Assembly: GCA_947259195.1 (NCBI GenBank)
Contig: CAMYLC010000038.1
Span: forward strand, 1 to 51,489
Direction: 5' to 3'
DNA from: Thermoanaerobaculia bacterium
GTDB taxonomy: Bacteria; Acidobacteriota; Thermoanaerobaculia; Multivoradales; JAHEKO01
DNA length: 51,489 nucleotides
Every line of letters begins with the position of its first letter. Positions within the stretch are counted from its first letter, which is position 1. The translations under genes were made by a program, and so were the position numbers. The notes beneath the pieces were generated by a model, which saw only the letters and a list, made by a program, of their open reading frames with translations, did no database searches and was not told where the DNA came from. Shown here piece by piece: positions 26,601-35,079 of this stretch.

Positions 26601-28090
26601 AGCAGACTCTCAGAGCCATCTGTCAAGTCGGGGTTGTGAGCTTGGCCGCGATCGCTTTGGCCCCTTTCGCCGTGGCTGACGAAGCCACCACTTCTGAAGA
26701 GGCACAGCCTCTCGACACCGAAACCGTGCTGGAAGCGATCGATGTCGATCCATACGAAATTCCGGACCTGCCCTTGAAGAAGAGCTCGAACTACGGCGCC
26801 TCGGCAGTCGACGTCGAACCCTTTGGTCACGTGGAGCCTTACGCCGAGCATTTCCTGGAGCAGATGGAGTACACCGGCCCGGGCAGGGCGAAGGCAGAGC
26901 CCGAGGACCTCGACTCGGTCAAGATTGGCTTCCAGGGACCGATCGTGCCCACCGTTTCGGTCGCCACCGGAGGCCACAGCCACGAGGAACCCCTCGGTAT
27001 AGCCATGCTCCGAGGAGGGTCCAGAATGGCTATCGAAGAGGTCAATGATGCCGGGGGCTATCTTCCCCGCGATATTCCCTTCGAGCTCGTCGTGCACAAC
27101 GACAACGGTCTGTGGGGGGCCTCGGGCAACGAGATCGTCGACCTGGCCTACAAAGACAAGGTCTGGGCCATCCTTGGAACCATCGATGGCGCCAACTCGC
27201 ACATCGCCATTCGGGTGGCCCTGAAGGCCGAGATTCCGATGATCAACACTGGTGATACCGATCCAACCTTCATAGAGACCAATATTCCCTGGGTGATCAG
27301 GACCATCGGCGACGATCGCCAGCAAAACTACCTTCTACTCGACTACCTCTACCGTAAGCAAGGGCTCGAGAGGGTCGCCATCATCCGCGCCAGCAACCGC
27401 TATGGCCGGTTCGGCGTGCGTGAGATCAAGGACGGCAGCCGGCGACTCGGGCACCCGATCGTCATCGAGATGGCCTATCCGGTGGGTGGAGAGGACTTCT
27501 CGCTGCAGATCGACCGCGTTGCCGCCGCCGAGCCCCAGGCCATTATTCACTGGGGCGATGGTGTGGACGGAGCCCGGATCCTCAATCAGATCCGCGAGCG
27601 AGGTCTCGACCAGCCTTTCTACTGTTCGGATCGCTGCGTTACCGATGAGTTCGTGACCCTCGCCGGAGATCATGCCCAACAGGTGTTCTCCACCTATCCC
27701 TGGAACCCGAACCGCGAGGACCCAGCTCTGGAGCGATTTCGACAGGACTTCGAGAAGCGCTATGGCGTCGAGCCGGACACCTATGCCGCCCATGCCTACG
27801 ACGGAATGAATCTGCTGATCTGGGCCATTCAGAACGCTGGACTCAATCGTGCGAAGATCCGCGATCTCCTGGCCTACCGCGGAGAACCCTGGCCTGGAGT
27901 TACTGGGGACATCCCTCTCAATGCGGCCTTGGATGATGGCGGAGAGGTCTTCTTCACGCGGTGGGATGGAAAGGACTGGCTCTATTACTCCCGCGAGGAT
28001 CTGGAGATCCCCGGCGGCGTCATCGCTCCCGTCACCCGAGAGGAGCGCGATTCGGTCACCGCCTTGACCACCGGAGGAGGTCCGCGATAG
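26597..28090 (+). CDS. Periplasmic binding protein (branched-chain amino acid/amide type I fold)
   Basis: 497 residues. Signal peptide 1-27, a Glu/Asp-rich linker, then a type I periplasmic-binding fold (about 112-470): VKIGFQGPIVP, RGGSRMAIEEVNDAGGYLP, VWAILGTIDGANSHIA, PMINTGDTDPTFIETN, RVAIIRASNRYGRFGV and YAAHAYDGMNLLIWAI. Homologues (LivJ, UrtA, AmiC) bind amino acids, urea or amides. No permease or ATPase gene is present in the operon, so it may act as a sensor or as part of the secreted complex instead of an importer. Coupled to the previous gene by ATGA. The ligand cannot be read from the sequence. Confidence 0.85.
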   Translation: MKQTLRAICQVGVVSLAAIALAPFAVADEATTSEEAQPLDTETVLEAIDVDPYEIPDLPLKKSSNYGASAVDVEPFGHVEPYAEHFLEQMEYTGPGRAKAEPEDLDSVKIGFQGPIVPTVSVATGGHSHEEPLGIAMLRGGSRMAIEEVNDAGGYLPRDIPFELVVHNDNGLWGASGNEIVDLAYKDKVWAILGTIDGANSHIAIRVALKAEIPMINTGDTDPTFIETNIPWVIRTIGDDRQQNYLLLDYLYRKQGLERVAIIRASNRYGRFGVREIKDGSRRLGHPIVIEMAYPVGGEDFSLQIDRVAAAEPQAIIHWGDGVDGARILNQIRERGLDQPFYCSDRCVTDEFVTLAGDHAQQVFSTYPWNPNREDPALERFRQDFEKRYGVEPDTYAAHAYDGMNLLIWAIQNAGLNRAKIRDLLAYRGEPWPGVTGDIPLNAALDDGGEVFFTRWDGKDWLYYSREDLEIPGGVIAPVTREERDSVTALTTGGGPR

Positions 28091-29328
28091 CTCGCCAGAT
28101 CTCTTGCACGTGGATCCTGGCCCTGGTTCTCGCAGGAAGCGCTCTACACGGGCAGTCCGCGCCTCCGCAGCCACCCACGGGCGAGGTTCCCTATCATGAT
28201 TTTCGCCGGCACCCTTTGGAGTACGACGGTCCGGACGCAGAAGGTCCCGAACCGACAGACCTGACCGAGGTGGTCATTGGATGGTTTGGTCCATCCGACC
28301 CCGACCATCCCCTGTACGGCGATCTCTGGACCGCCGCGACTCTTGCCGTCGAGGAAGCGAACGACGGCGGTGGCTTGCACGGGCTTCCCGTTCGTCTCGT
28401 GCCGCGCTGGTCGGAGAATCCCTGGGGAACCGGAGTCGGCCAGGTTGCTCGCATGGTGCACGAGGATCAGGTGTGGGCGATTCTCGGCTCGGTCGATGGG
28501 CCTGGAACCCACCTGGCCGAGCAGGTAGTGGCCAAGGCCCGACTTTCCCTGGTCAGCCCGGTCAGCACCGACGAGTCGGTCAACCTGGCCGGGGTACCTT
28601 GGATGTTCTCCCTCGCCCCTGGAGACCACCTCTGGGCTCCCCTGATGGCCAGAGGCCTCCTCGAGACGATCGGAGGCGGCAGCTTCGTGCTGCTGGCGGC
28701 CACAGACCACGACTCCCGCCTTGCCGCCCAAGAGCTCCTAGAGGAGCTGGCGGCGCTCGACCGCGTCCCGGCCCTACGCATCGACCTGCGGCCAGGTGGA
28801 GCGGATCTCGAATCTGCAATAGAGCGAATCGAAGACTCATCCCCTCCTGCCGCGCTGGTCGTTGCCTCAGCCGCAGACAGTGCCAACCTGGTCCGCGCTC
28901 TTCGACAAGGAGGTTTCGCCGGATCGATCTTCGGAGGCCCTCAGTTCGGACGCCACCTCTTTCTGGTGCGGGCAGGAGAAGCAGCGGAGGGCGTGATCTT
29001 TCCCCTGCTTTTCGACCCGAGAGGCGACGGATGCGAGGCCGAGAAGTTCGGTCAGAGGTTTCGAGAGCGCACCGGTTCCCTCCCCGATTGGGCGGCCGCC
29101 CACACCTACGACGCCACACGCTTGCTGCTCGAGTCGATCCGCCAATCCGGCCTGAATCGGGCCGCGATTCGTCAAGCCCTGGTGGAGCTCGCGCCCTGGT
29201 GCGGGGTGACCGGAGTCATCGAATGGGACCCCACTGGGCAGAACCGGCGGCCGGTGCCTCACCACGCTTCGATTCGTGACGGCGGCATCGTGACCGTTGC
29301 CGATCCCCGCACGTCCACCACCGACTAG
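28087..29328 (+). CDS. Second periplasmic binding protein; likely AUA start
   Basis: 413 residues if it begins at 28087. Fold type I periplasmic binding protein: VVIGWFGPSDPDHPLYG, ATLAVEEANDGGGLHGLPV, VWAILGSVDGPGTHLAE, LSLVSPVSTDESVNLAGVPW, WAAAHTYDATRLLLESI. It is a paralogue of the previous gene. No ATG, GTG or TTG exists between the upstream stop and the signal peptide: the frame reads ATA at 28087, six bases after GGAGGAGG (28073-28080), followed by ARQISCTWILALVLAGSALH, a good signal peptide, and the ATA overlaps the previous stop (ATAG). An upstream GTG at 27961 would give 42 Arg-rich residues antithetic to a signal peptide. Alternatives are a CTG start or a point mutation of ATG. Confidence 0.75.
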   Translation: MARQISCTWILALVLAGSALHGQSAPPQPPTGEVPYHDFRRHPLEYDGPDAEGPEPTDLTEVVIGWFGPSDPDHPLYGDLWTAATLAVEEANDGGGLHGLPVRLVPRWSENPWGTGVGQVARMVHEDQVWAILGSVDGPGTHLAEQVVAKARLSLVSPVSTDESVNLAGVPWMFSLAPGDHLWAPLMARGLLETIGGGSFVLLAATDHDSRLAAQELLEELAALDRVPALRIDLRPGGADLESAIERIEDSSPPAALVVASAADSANLVRALRQGGFAGSIFGGPQFGRHLFLVRAGEAAEGVIFPLLFDPRGDGCEAEKFGQRFRERTGSLPDWAAAHTYDATRLLLESIRQSGLNRAAIRQALVELAPWCGVTGVIEWDPTGQNRRPVPHHASIRDGGIVTVADPRTSTTD

Positions 29329-29343
29329 GGTAGGATCACCCGG

Positions 29344-30555
29344 ATGTTTCACGGCGCCGTACCCCAAGACCCGACCGCGACGGAGGCGTCCTTCGCCGAT
29401 CTGGGTCTGAGCGAACCTGTCGTGCGCTCCCTCGACTCCATCGGATTCAAGCACCCGACCCCGATCCAGGAACAGGTAATCCCAAAAGCGCTAGCAGGCC
29501 GCGATGTGATCGGCCTGGCGCAGACCGGCTCGGGCAAGACCGGCGCCTTCGGGCTGCCAATCGCCGAGCACTTGATTCACGGCAAGGGAGTCCGGGGACT
29601 GATTCTCTGCCCGACCCGGGAGATCGCTCTTCAGACCCAGTCCTTTCTCGACGTCGTGGGCAAGGATCACAAGCTCAGCACCGTCTGCTTGATCGGCGGC
29701 GTCAAACTGGGTCCTCAAATCGACGATCTGCGGAAGCACCCGGACATCGTCGTTGCGACGCCGGGTCGCCTATGGGACCAGTTCCAGCGTAAGAACTTGA
29801 AGCTCGATCGGATCGAGAAGTTGGTCCTCGACGAGGCGGATCACATGCTCGACCTCGGCTTCCTGCCGCAGATTCTGCGAGTCTTCGAAGCCGTTCCCGA
29901 TGAGCGGCAGACCATGATGTTCTCCGCCACAATGCCCTCCACCGTAGAGAACCTGGCTCGCCGCTTCATGCGAGAGCCGGTGCGCGTCGATTTACGCCCC
30001 GATATGCGCACGGCTGAAGGGATCGAGCACCGCCTGTATCTCGTCGAGCCCGACGACACCAAAGCATGCCTCCTGGCTCTGGCGGCCGAGGAGAAGGGCA
30101 GCATGCTGGTCTTCCTACGACGCAAGGTCGATGCTGAGTGGGCCACCAAGCAGCTGGAGCAGGAGGGGCACCCGGTGGAGCGCATTCACTCCGATCGCAC
30201 CCAAAGCCAGAGGGTCGCGGCGCTTCAGGGGCTGCGCCAAGGCGAGCACCGAATCCTGTTGGCTACCGATATCGCGGCGCGAGGAATCGATATCCCCGTC
30301 ATCGAGCACATCGTCAACTACGGAATGCCGGACTCGGTAGATGATTACATTCATCGCGCCGGACGAACGGCCCGTGGTGCGATGAAGGGCACCGTCTCGA
30401 CGATTGCCACCTGGCAGGCCAAAGAGGACATCCGCCGGATCGAGAAGGCGCTCGGCATGCCGCTGCCCCGCTGCGTCGCCGAGGGCGTCGAGCCCTACGT
30501 CGAACGCAAGACCACCATACGCGGCCGCCAGAAGATCAGACGACGACTCACCTAG
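29344..30555 (+). CDS. DEAD-box RNA helicase (RhlE-like)
   Basis: 403 residues with the motif series: Q motif (GFKHPTPIQEQ), I AQTGSGKT, Ia PTREIALQ, Ib TPGR, II DEAD, III SAT, V ATDIAARGID, VI HRAGRTAR. It has a short basic C-terminus (RGRQKIRRRL) and none of the long tails of DeaD/CsdA. It unwinds short RNA duplexes in ribosome or RNA turnover complexes in the cytoplasm. It starts 15 bases after the second binding protein with only a weak site (AGGA), so read-through from the operon is possible. A hairpin follows 7 bases after the stop. Confidence 0.95.
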   Translation: MFHGAVPQDPTATEASFADLGLSEPVVRSLDSIGFKHPTPIQEQVIPKALAGRDVIGLAQTGSGKTGAFGLPIAEHLIHGKGVRGLILCPTREIALQTQSFLDVVGKDHKLSTVCLIGGVKLGPQIDDLRKHPDIVVATPGRLWDQFQRKNLKLDRIEKLVLDEADHMLDLGFLPQILRVFEAVPDERQTMMFSATMPSTVENLARRFMREPVRVDLRPDMRTAEGIEHRLYLVEPDDTKACLLALAAEEKGSMLVFLRRKVDAEWATKQLEQEGHPVERIHSDRTQSQRVAALQGLRQGEHRILLATDIAARGIDIPVIEHIVNYGMPDSVDDYIHRAGRTARGAMKGTVSTIATWQAKEDIRRIEKALGMPLPRCVAEGVEPYVERKTTIRGRQKIRRRLT

Positions 30556-30562
30556 CCAGCGT

Positions 30563-30679
30563 TGCCGCAGGCACCGCTGCGGCAGTGAGGCCTTGAGGGT
30601 TGAGGCGCCCAGCAGTTCTGCCGGGCGTTCTTTGAGGGCTTGGGGGTTGAATCGTCCGGACTTCGTCCGTCCGGTCTTT
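30563..30679 (+). repeat. Triple hairpin array after the helicase (terminator and repeat)
   Basis: Three stem-loops in series. First: TGCCGCAG / CTGCGGCA (30563-30584), perfect. Second: CGCCCAGCAG / CTGCCGGGCG (30606-30627), one mismatch, followed by TTCTTTG, the likely terminator. Third: CCGGAC / GTCCGG (30656-30674), followed by TCTTTG. The spacers are G-rich and alike (TTGAGGGTTGAGG; TTTGAGGGCTTGGGGG), and the second spacer plus third hairpin aligns with 11277-11322 although the stem bases differ. Stem sequence changes while pairing is kept. Confidence 0.65.
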
Positions 30680-30847
30680 GGGGGAGTGAGGCAGTGAAAC
30701 AGCGAGGGCCTGGGGGAACAGAAGTCCTGAGATTCTGGCTAGCTGATGGTATTGCGTCAGGCCACCGTCCAAAAGGCACCATTTGGCACGCAAAACGTAC
30801 AGCTCGGAGGCCAAAGTGACAAGTGATCCGGAATTGGGCAAGCCTCG

Positions 30848-30884
30848 CCCCTGCGCCCCCTATGTCCTTACGCCCCTAAGCCCC
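30848..30884 (-). repeat. C-tract octamer repeat (GGGG on the minus strand)
   Basis: CCCC runs start at 30848, 30856, 30873 and 30881, with 8-base steps within each pair. The words CCCCTAAG and CCCCTATT resemble the 40540 array. The region 30680-30922 between convergent genes holds nothing else I can support. Confidence 0.6.
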
Positions 30885-30922
30885 TATTGCCCTCACTGGT
30901 GCCAAAGGTTCGTTCGGACGCC

Positions 30923-31999
30923 TCAACCCTCGAGCGCCGCGGCCTGCCGTGGCGCGAAGTACCTGCGCTGGAAATAGAGCGAGACGTTGACCAGGCCGAT
31001 CAGGACCGGTACCTCGACCAGGGGACCGATGACCGCTGCAAATGCCGCCCCGGAGCCGATGCCGAAGACCGCCACCGCCACAGCGATCGCCAGCTCGAAG
31101 TTGTTCGAGGCCGCGGTGAAGGAGAGCGTCGCCGTCTTGCTGTAGTCGGCGCCGATCTTGTACCCCAGCCAGAAGCTGACCAGGAACATCACCACGAAGT
31201 AGATCAACAGCGGTATGGCGATGCGCAGCACGTCGCCGGGAATGCGCACGATCTGGTCACCCTTGAGGCTGAACATCACCAGAATCGTGAACAGCAGGGC
31301 TATCAACGTGATCGGCGAGATCTTCGGGATGAACACGCTCTCGTACCAGTCCCGCCCCTTGGTCTTGACCAGGACAAGACGTGTCAGCATGCCAGCCAGA
31401 AACGGTATTCCCAGGTAGATGAAGACGCTTTCGGCAATCTGGCCCATGCTGATGTCGACAATCGAGCCCTCCAACCCAAGGAGCGGCGGCAACTTGGTAA
31501 TGAAAATCCAGGCGTAGAGACTGTAGAAGAGAACCTGGAAAACGCTGTTGAAGGCCACCAGGCCGGCGGCATACTCCGAGTCACCTTTGGCCAGCTCGTT
31601 CCAGACGATCACCATGGCGATGCAGCGGGCCAGACCGATCAGAATCAGACCCACCATGTACTCCGGCTGATCCCTCAAGAAGAGGACCGCCAAGGCGAAC
31701 ATCAGAATGGGACCGATGAGCCAGTTCTGCACAAGAGATAGGCCCAGGATCCGCCAGTTGCGGAACACGTCGGGCATCTCCTCGTAGCGCACCTTGGCCA
31801 GGGGTGGATACATCATGAGGATCAAACCGATCGCGATCGGCAGATTGGTCGTACCCACCGTGAACTGCCCCCAGAAATCTGCTACTCCTGACCACAGCGC
31901 CCCCATTGCCACGCCAATCGCCATGGCTCCGAAGATCCACAGCGTCAGGTACCGGTCCAGAAGGGAGAGTTGTCTCGAGACGCCTTCGTGACTCGTCAA
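30923..31999 (-). CDS. acr3: Arsenite efflux permease ACR3
   Basis: 358 residues and about ten hydrophobic membrane segments. [13 protein letters not shown] carries the conserved cysteine of the ACR3 family, and the C-terminal half has the [12 protein letters not shown] signature helix. It pumps arsenite out through the inner membrane, driven by the proton motive force. Start is TTG at 31999, overlapping the arsC stop (TTGA), so translation is coupled. Last gene of arsR-arsC-acr3; convergent with the helicase over a repeat region. Confidence 0.95.
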   Translation of the reverse strand: MTSHEGVSRQLSLLDRYLTLWIFGAMAIGVAMGALWSGVADFWGQFTVGTTNLPIAIGLILMMYPPLAKVRYEEMPDVFRNWRILGLSLVQNWLIGPILMFALAVLFLRDQPEYMVGLILIGLARCIAMVIVWNELAKGDSEYAAGLVAFNSVFQVLFYSLYAWIFITKLPPLLGLEGSIVDISMGQIAESVFIYLGIPFLAGMLTRLVLVKTKGRDWYESVFIPKISPITLIALLFTILVMFSLKGDQIVRIPGDVLRIAIPLLIYFVVMFLVSFWLGYKIGADYSKTATLSFTAASNNFELAIAVAVAVFGIGSGAAFAAVIGPLVEVPVLIGLVNVSLYFQRRYFAPRQAAALEG

Positions 32000-32445
32000 T
32001 CGATTCCCTCCTCCTGCCGGAGACCCTCGGGCAGGGTCTCTACGAATCGGCGAATCTCATCGCGAATCCGCCGGTAGTGACTCAACGCCTCCTCTTCAGA
32101 GGAAGCCTCTTCAGCCAACTTCGGGGGGTCTTCAAACCCCCGGTGGACGATCCGCGCTCGACCGGGAAATATCGGACAGCTCTGATGAGCCCCATCGCAG
32201 ACAGTCACAACGTAGTCGAGCTCGAGGTCGAGCAATCCCCTCACGTCCTTGGATCGATGCTCGGAGATATCCACGCCGGCTTCCAGCATGACCTCGATGG
32301 CCCGAGGATCCAGAGGCTTAGGTACGGTTCCAGCCGACCAGGTGTCGAAGGCGTTTCCCCGCAGATACCGGGTCCACGCTTCAGCCATCTGACTACGACA
32401 GGAGTTGCCGGTACACAGAAAGAGGATTTTCAGTTTCGGTAGCAT
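31996..32445 (-). CDS. arsC: Arsenate reductase, thioredoxin-coupled (LMW phosphatase fold)
   Basis: 149 residues. The P-loop [16 protein letters not shown] (CX5R) and the second cysteine pair region [10 protein letters not shown] place it in the thioredoxin-linked ArsC family (as in Staphylococcus and Bacillus), not the glutaredoxin type. It reduces arsenate to arsenite for export by ACR3. ATG at 32445 has GAGGAG 8 bases upstream and overlaps the end of arsR by 16 bases. Confidence 0.95.
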   Translation of the reverse strand: MLPKLKILFLCTGNSCRSQMAEAWTRYLRGNAFDTWSAGTVPKPLDPRAIEVMLEAGVDISEHRSKDVRGLLDLELDYVVTVCDGAHQSCPIFPGRARIVHRGFEDPPKLAEEASSEEEALSHYRRIRDEIRRFVETLPEGLRQEEGID

Positions 32446-32792
32446 GCGGACAGCTCCTCGAGGTCCTTTTTGCACACGGCCGCGAGACGCTCACGATCCT
32501 CGATCGTGACCGGATCCTCCGCCAATGAAACCAGCATCCGATCCAGTGTCTGGCGAACCACCGCAGGCGTCTCTTCATCAGCCAGTCGATAGAAGTGCCA
32601 GCGACCCTCTTTTCTGCGCCTCACGAGACCAACCTGCTGCAGCTGGGTCATATGCTTGGAAACCGTCGAAGGAGCCAATGCCAGGAGCTCGATCAGCTGA
32701 CAGAGACAGAGCTCTCCTTTCGACAGCGCCATCAGGGCTCGCACGCGTGTTTCATCGCCGAGCGCTCTGTTGAGATTGAGAAACGTCTGCAT
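32430..32792 (-). CDS. arsR: Arsenic-responsive repressor ArsR
   Basis: 120-residue winged-helix repressor of the ArsR/SmtB family. ELCLCQL is the CXC metalloid-binding motif at the start of the recognition region, LAPSTVSKHMTQL is the DNA-reading helix, and a third cysteine lies near the C-terminus (SACYRN). Arsenite binding would release it from the operator. Start at 32792 begins the family's first helix (MQTFLNLNRALGDETR); an upstream in-frame ATG would lie over the promoter. First gene of the ars operon. Confidence 0.95.
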   Translation of the reverse strand: MQTFLNLNRALGDETRVRALMALSKGELCLCQLIELLALAPSTVSKHMTQLQQVGLVRRRKEGRWHFYRLADEETPAVVRQTLDRMLVSLAEDPVTIEDRERLAAVCKKDLEELSACYRN

Positions 32793-32817
32793 GACTCCAT
32801 TTCTCACTTTGTTAGGT

Positions 32818-32851
32818 GGCGAAGTATAGAAAAGAACTCGTTCGCCAGCAA
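32818..32851 (-). promoter_or_regulatory. ars operon promoter and probable ArsR operator
   Basis: On the minus strand a -35 TTGCTG (32846-32851), a 17-base spacer and a -10 TATACT (32823-32828) precede arsR by about 30 bases. An inverted repeat, GGCGAA (32841-32846) and TTCGCC (32818-32823) with a 17-base centre, brackets the spacer and the -10, a fitting place for the repressor. Confidence 0.6.
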
Positions 32852-32939
32852 GCAGGATAACCACTCAAATCGGGTCGGCCGCCATGCTAGGGTGCCGGCG
32901 CACAATCGTTGGAGGATGCCCCCGCCAAGAGACCCACTC

Positions 32940-33617
32940 ATGAGACCGTTCGAGACCCTTCACAGCACCAGGACACCCGACGGCAGTCGCCTCTCATTGC
33001 ACCACCGAGACGGTGAGTACTTCATTCATCTGGATGGTGAAGAGCTGATGTCGACGCGACGCACCGGGTCGGAGTCCGCGCTGGCACTCTTCGCCTGTCA
33101 GAATCTTGCCGATCGCAAGAACCCCCGAGTTCTCATTGGCGGTCTCGGCTTAGGCTATACGCTGCGCGCGGCTTTGGAGGTGCTGCCAACGCAGGCCGAG
33201 GTGGTCGTCGCGGAGATCTACCCTTCGGTCGTGGAGTGGAATCGCGAGCATCTGGAGCCGCTGCACCGGCAGGCCCTGGACGACAAACGGGTGACGATTC
33301 AGAACGCCAACGTCTGGGAGCTTCTCAGGGACATACAAACCTTCGACGCGATACTGCTCGACGTGGACAACGGGCCTTCGGCCTGGTGTCTGAGCTCGAA
33401 CAGCCGACTCTACGATCGCCAGGGCCTACAGAAGATCCGAGCCTCGTTGAAGCCGGGAGGGGTATTGGCCGTCTGGTCTGCGGACGCCGATGCCGCCTTT
33501 GTGAAGCTCCTGGCGAAGAGCGGTTTCTCGGCGAGGACCGAGAGTGTCCGAGATCACGATCGCAAAGGCGCTCATCACACGATCTTCCTCGCTCGGAAGA
33601 GGCCGGCCAAAACCTGA
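32940..33617 (+). CDS. Spermidine-synthase-like methyltransferase-fold protein
   Basis: 225 residues with a Rossmann SAM-binding core: VLIGGLGLGYTLRAAL (glycine loop), VVAEIYPSVVEW (acidic residue after strand 2) and FDAILLDVDNGP. This is the spermine/spermidine synthase superfamily, but the N-terminal beta domain is short and the polyamine-binding Asp pattern is not obvious, so the product is uncertain. ATG at 32940 was chosen; an ATG at 32916 has GGAGG directly adjacent and too close. Divergent from the ars operon, convergent with the next gene. Confidence 0.75.
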   Translation: MRPFETLHSTRTPDGSRLSLHHRDGEYFIHLDGEELMSTRRTGSESALALFACQNLADRKNPRVLIGGLGLGYTLRAALEVLPTQAEVVVAEIYPSVVEWNREHLEPLHRQALDDKRVTIQNANVWELLRDIQTFDAILLDVDNGPSAWCLSSNSRLYDRQGLQKIRASLKPGGVLAVWSADADAAFVKLLAKSGFSARTESVRDHDRKGAHHTIFLARKRPAKT

Positions 33618-33626
33618 AACCGACCC

Positions 33627-35063
33627 TCAGCGCCCAACAGGCTCTTCGTGAAGTGATGAGGATGACGCGTCCGTCGCGCTTCCGTCTGGGAGCAGCCCAT
33701 TCTGCTGCTGAAGCCAGCGGATGTATCTAAACGGATAGCCGGGATAGTAACCCAGGTACTCGCGATCCTGTCCTGGAGAATCTTCGACCACCAGCATGCC
33801 GTGCTCGATACCCGGGAAGACCTCGAATTCGATAGGCGCACCGTCGGCTATCAGGCCTTCGAGAACCTCGACGCTCCAAGGGGTCGGGGCGCTGGAGTCG
33901 TCACCCGCAAACAACCACAGACTGGGAATCCCGAGATCCCGGATCGTCGCCTCGGGATCGTAGAGGCGATCGATGACACCGAAGACCACTTCGAAGCCCA
34001 CCAGCTTGTCGAACCACTCCCAGGCCCAAAGGGGCAACGGGGATCCAGCCATATAGCCCACCATAGAGTCACTCTTCTTGACAGCTTGAAACCAGGGTTT
34101 GTCCTTGGCGCTCTCGAAAGCCGGTCTCAACTCTGAGTAGGTGTCCTTGCGCCGCTCGTCAACGATCTTGGCCGTGATTTCGTTGAGTGCGTCGACTTCT
34201 GCGATCTCCCGATCGCCGAAGCCCTCGCGGCGCAGAGCCCAGACATACCCCCAACGGTCTTCATCGAACACCGGGCGCGCCACTCCGTAGTTGACGACGA
34301 TGGTATTGACCTGTGCGCCCTGGGCCGCCGCCATGGGAGCAATCCAACCACCCTGGCTGAAGCCGACCAGACCGATTCGAGCTGGATCCACCTCGGGCAA
34401 CGTTCTCAGGAATTCGACAGCCGCTTTGACGTCCCCTGCCAGGTCCGGAAAGTTCTGGGAGTATTTGCCCTCCGACTCTCCGGTACCCCTCTTGTCGAAG
34501 ACGAACCCCACCATGCCGTGTGCCGCGGCCAGATAGGGGAGACGATATCCGTAGACCGCCTGGTCCCTGCCCGAACCGTGCACCGCCACCTGGGCCGGGA
34601 TCGGACCGTCCGTCTCTTCGGGCAGCACGAGCAGACCCCGAAGAGAGAGCTCACCAGAAGAAAAGTGGACTTCGCGCTCCCGGAACCGTAGTCTCTCGAT
34701 CTCGACCTCTTCTCCACCTTCAGACCACCAAGTGAGCGCTTTGACGCCGCCTGCGGCATTGCGCAGGACCCTCCCCCGGAGCGTCACCGGCTCCTGGCTT
34801 CGCCACCCCTCACCCGACTCGAAGTGATCGACATCGGTCATGAACAGGGTGCGGGTCTGCCCGCTCTCCGGGCTCATCACGCGGACCGTGTCCTGGCCGT
34901 TGACGATAAGGAGCAGCAACTCGTCGTCAGAGGTCCTATAGGCGCCTGCCAGCGGGTCGGCCAGATTGGGTCCCTCGGGCCAGAAGTACCAGAGCAATCC
35001 GACCACAACGAGGATCACGACGCCAACCAGGACGATCCCGCACCACTTCAAGAATCGACGCAT
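33627..35063 (-). CDS. Membrane-anchored alpha/beta hydrolase
   Basis: 478 residues. An N-terminal hydrophobic helix (about 8-27) is followed by a 130-residue beta-rich prodomain and an alpha/beta hydrolase: oxyanion turn AVHGSGRDQAVYG, FDKRGTGES, nucleophile elbow GFSQGG, acid near FAGDDSSAPTP and His in GIEHGMLV. Such proteins are serine esterases or acyl-peptidase-like enzymes facing the periplasm. The substrate is not apparent. Co-oriented with the M20 peptidase gene upstream (16-base gap) and likely in one operon. Confidence 0.85.
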   Translation of the reverse strand: MRRFLKWCGIVLVGVVILVVVGLLWYFWPEGPNLADPLAGAYRTSDDELLLLIVNGQDTVRVMSPESGQTRTLFMTDVDHFESGEGWRSQEPVTLRGRVLRNAAGGVKALTWWSEGGEEVEIERLRFREREVHFSSGELSLRGLLVLPEETDGPIPAQVAVHGSGRDQAVYGYRLPYLAAAHGMVGFVFDKRGTGESEGKYSQNFPDLAGDVKAAVEFLRTLPEVDPARIGLVGFSQGGWIAPMAAAQGAQVNTIVVNYGVARPVFDEDRWGYVWALRREGFGDREIAEVDALNEITAKIVDERRKDTYSELRPAFESAKDKPWFQAVKKSDSMVGYMAGSPLPLWAWEWFDKLVGFEVVFGVIDRLYDPEATIRDLGIPSLWLFAGDDSSAPTPWSVEVLEGLIADGAPIEFEVFPGIEHGMLVVEDSPGQDREYLGYYPGYPFRYIRWLQQQNGLLPDGSATDASSSSLHEEPVGR

Positions 35064-35079
35064 TGTCAGGGGGCCCCCT

